Positions 5,509 to 5,785 of a stretch of 5,785 nt of DNA are shown here, in pieces. Each line of letters starts with the position of its first letter. The first letter of the stretch is position 1. The translations under genes were made by a program, and so were the position numbers. Origin of the DNA: Campylobacter sp. (GTDB taxonomy: Bacteria; Campylobacterota; Campylobacteria; Campylobacterales; Campylobacteraceae); assembly GCA_017940085.1 (NCBI GenBank), contig JAGAZK010000236.1, forward strand, positions 1-5,785. Reading direction: 5' to 3'. The notes beneath the pieces are model-generated. The model did not search any database. It saw nothing but the letters and a program-made list of their open reading frames with translations, and was not told the origin of the DNA.

Positions 5509-5514
5509 CAACAA

Positions 5515-5527
5515 TCAGTCAAACTGA
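5515..5527. promoter_or_regulatory. Small palindrome at the predicted transcription start
   Basis: TCAGT, three bases CAA, ACTGA: perfect 5-bp arms at the expected +1 of the small gene. It could be a repressor operator or a tiny leader hairpin. Palindromes of this size arise by chance, so only its position makes it worth listing. Confidence 0.25.
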
Positions 5528-5548
5528 AATTTATCAAAAGGAGTTCTT

Positions 5549-5725
5549 ATGAGAACTAATGCACCTAGAAGCTTGACTTGGCTTGTTTCGTTGGTTCTTT
5601 TGCTCATAGGATTAGCTGCAGTATTATTTGATACTGGCATTGGCATATTTGAAAAATATGCGTATTGGTGGAGTTTCGCCGGTGGAGCTCTTTGTATATT
5701 AGCTTGCAAAATTAGAGGCTTATAA
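5549..5725 (+). CDS. Small two-helix inner-membrane protein, function unknown
   Basis: A 58-residue protein starting MRTNAPRSLTWL and ending CKIRGL. It has two hydrophobic segments, about residues 9-27 (LTWLVSLVLLLIGLAAVLF) and 38-53, joined by a short loop with Asp28, Glu35 and Lys36. Basic residues lie at both ends (Arg2, Arg7; Lys54, Arg56), so by the positive-inside rule both termini should be cytoplasmic. Support for a real gene is strong: AAAAGGAG (5536-5543) 5 nt before the ATG, a consensus promoter, and a terminator hairpin one base after the TAA, making a complete monocistronic unit. The M-R/K-T-N-A-P opening before a Trp-containing helix reminds me of a recurrent family of small bacterial membrane proteins, but I cannot name it. 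It is divergent from the AraC-family gene, which may control it. The protein is too short to be found by common length cut-offs. Confidence 0.8.
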   Translation: MRTNAPRSLTWLVSLVLLLIGLAAVLFDTGIGIFEKYAYWWSFAGGALCILACKIRGL

Positions 5726-5726
5726 G

Positions 5727-5761
5727 ATTTGCGGCTTTTTTGCCGCAAATTTATTCATTTT
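5727..5761 (+). terminator. Rho-independent terminator of the small membrane protein gene
   Basis: ATTTGCGGC (5727-5735) pairs with GCCGCAAAT (5742-5750): a 9-bp stem with a GC-rich core and a loop of six T residues, followed by TTATTCATTTT. The stop codon is immediately before it. This is the only clearly GC-cored terminator in the window. Confidence 0.8.
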
Positions 5762-5784
5762 TATCAATCAAATTTATTCATTTT
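5746..5784. repeat. 16-bp direct repeat with 23-bp period at the window edge
   Basis: CAAATTTATTCATTTT occurs perfectly at 5746-5761 and again at 5769-5784, separated by TATCAAT. The first copy includes the last five bases of the terminator stem. Whether more copies follow cannot be seen, as the sequence ends one base after the second. Confidence 0.6.
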
Positions 5785-5785
5785 G

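Noticed and set aside
5484..5538. Near repeat of CAGAAATT...CAAA and CTGAAATT...CAAA, 40 nt apart, as paired regulator sites
   Set aside because: Too short and imperfect in an AT-rich spacer to call a binding site; it may only reflect composition.
5515..5748. Minus-strand 77-codon open frame opposite the small membrane protein gene
   Set aside because: It would run through the terminator stem and the consensus promoter's leader, and has no good ribosome binding site, whereas the plus-strand gene has full expression signals.

Overview
The window looks like a chromosomal segment of a Campylobacter species. It is AT-rich, and its ribosome binding sites are of the AAGGA/GGGAGG type. The run YbaB/EbfC protein – periplasmic PDZ protein – farnesyl diphosphate synthase – transketolase matches the order I recall for Cj1642–Cj1645 (ispA, tkt) in C. 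jejuni NCTC 11168. The very frequent word AAATTT, in and between genes, makes me favour the C. fetus / C. hyointestinalis / C. lanienae side of the genus over C. jejuni; that placement is inference.

Layout: positions 1-159 are an AT-rich leader with helically spaced AAATTT tracts, an inverted repeat and a probable -10 element. A tightly packed plus-strand operon follows (160-4316): ybaB, a PDZ-domain periplasmic protein, ispA and tkt. The junctions are a 1-nt overlap, a 4-nt overlap and a 1-nt gap, so translation is probably coupled throughout. Positions 4317-4483 separate convergent genes and hold AAATTT-built palindromes. An AraC-family regulator lies on the minus strand (4484-5395). Beyond a 153-nt divergent promoter region lies a short plus-strand gene of 58 codons (5549-5725), with its own ribosome binding site, an exact-consensus sigma-70 promoter and a terminator hairpin. 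The window ends in a 16-bp direct repeat.

Function: IspA makes farnesyl diphosphate, the precursor of undecaprenyl phosphate and quinone side chains, and transketolase interconverts sugar phosphates. The PDZ protein is exported and carries eight Campylobacter-type N-glycosylation sequons, so it may be a heavily glycosylated periplasmic protein. The AraC protein resembles the AraC_N (YqhC-like) branch; its target is unknown, but it sits head to head with the two-helix membrane protein gene.

Most of the window is conserved housekeeping sequence. I see no mobile element, CRISPR array, RNA gene or obvious defence system. The points that deserve a second look are the sequon density of the PDZ protein, the small membrane protein gene and its unusual promoter, and the phased AAATTT tracts.
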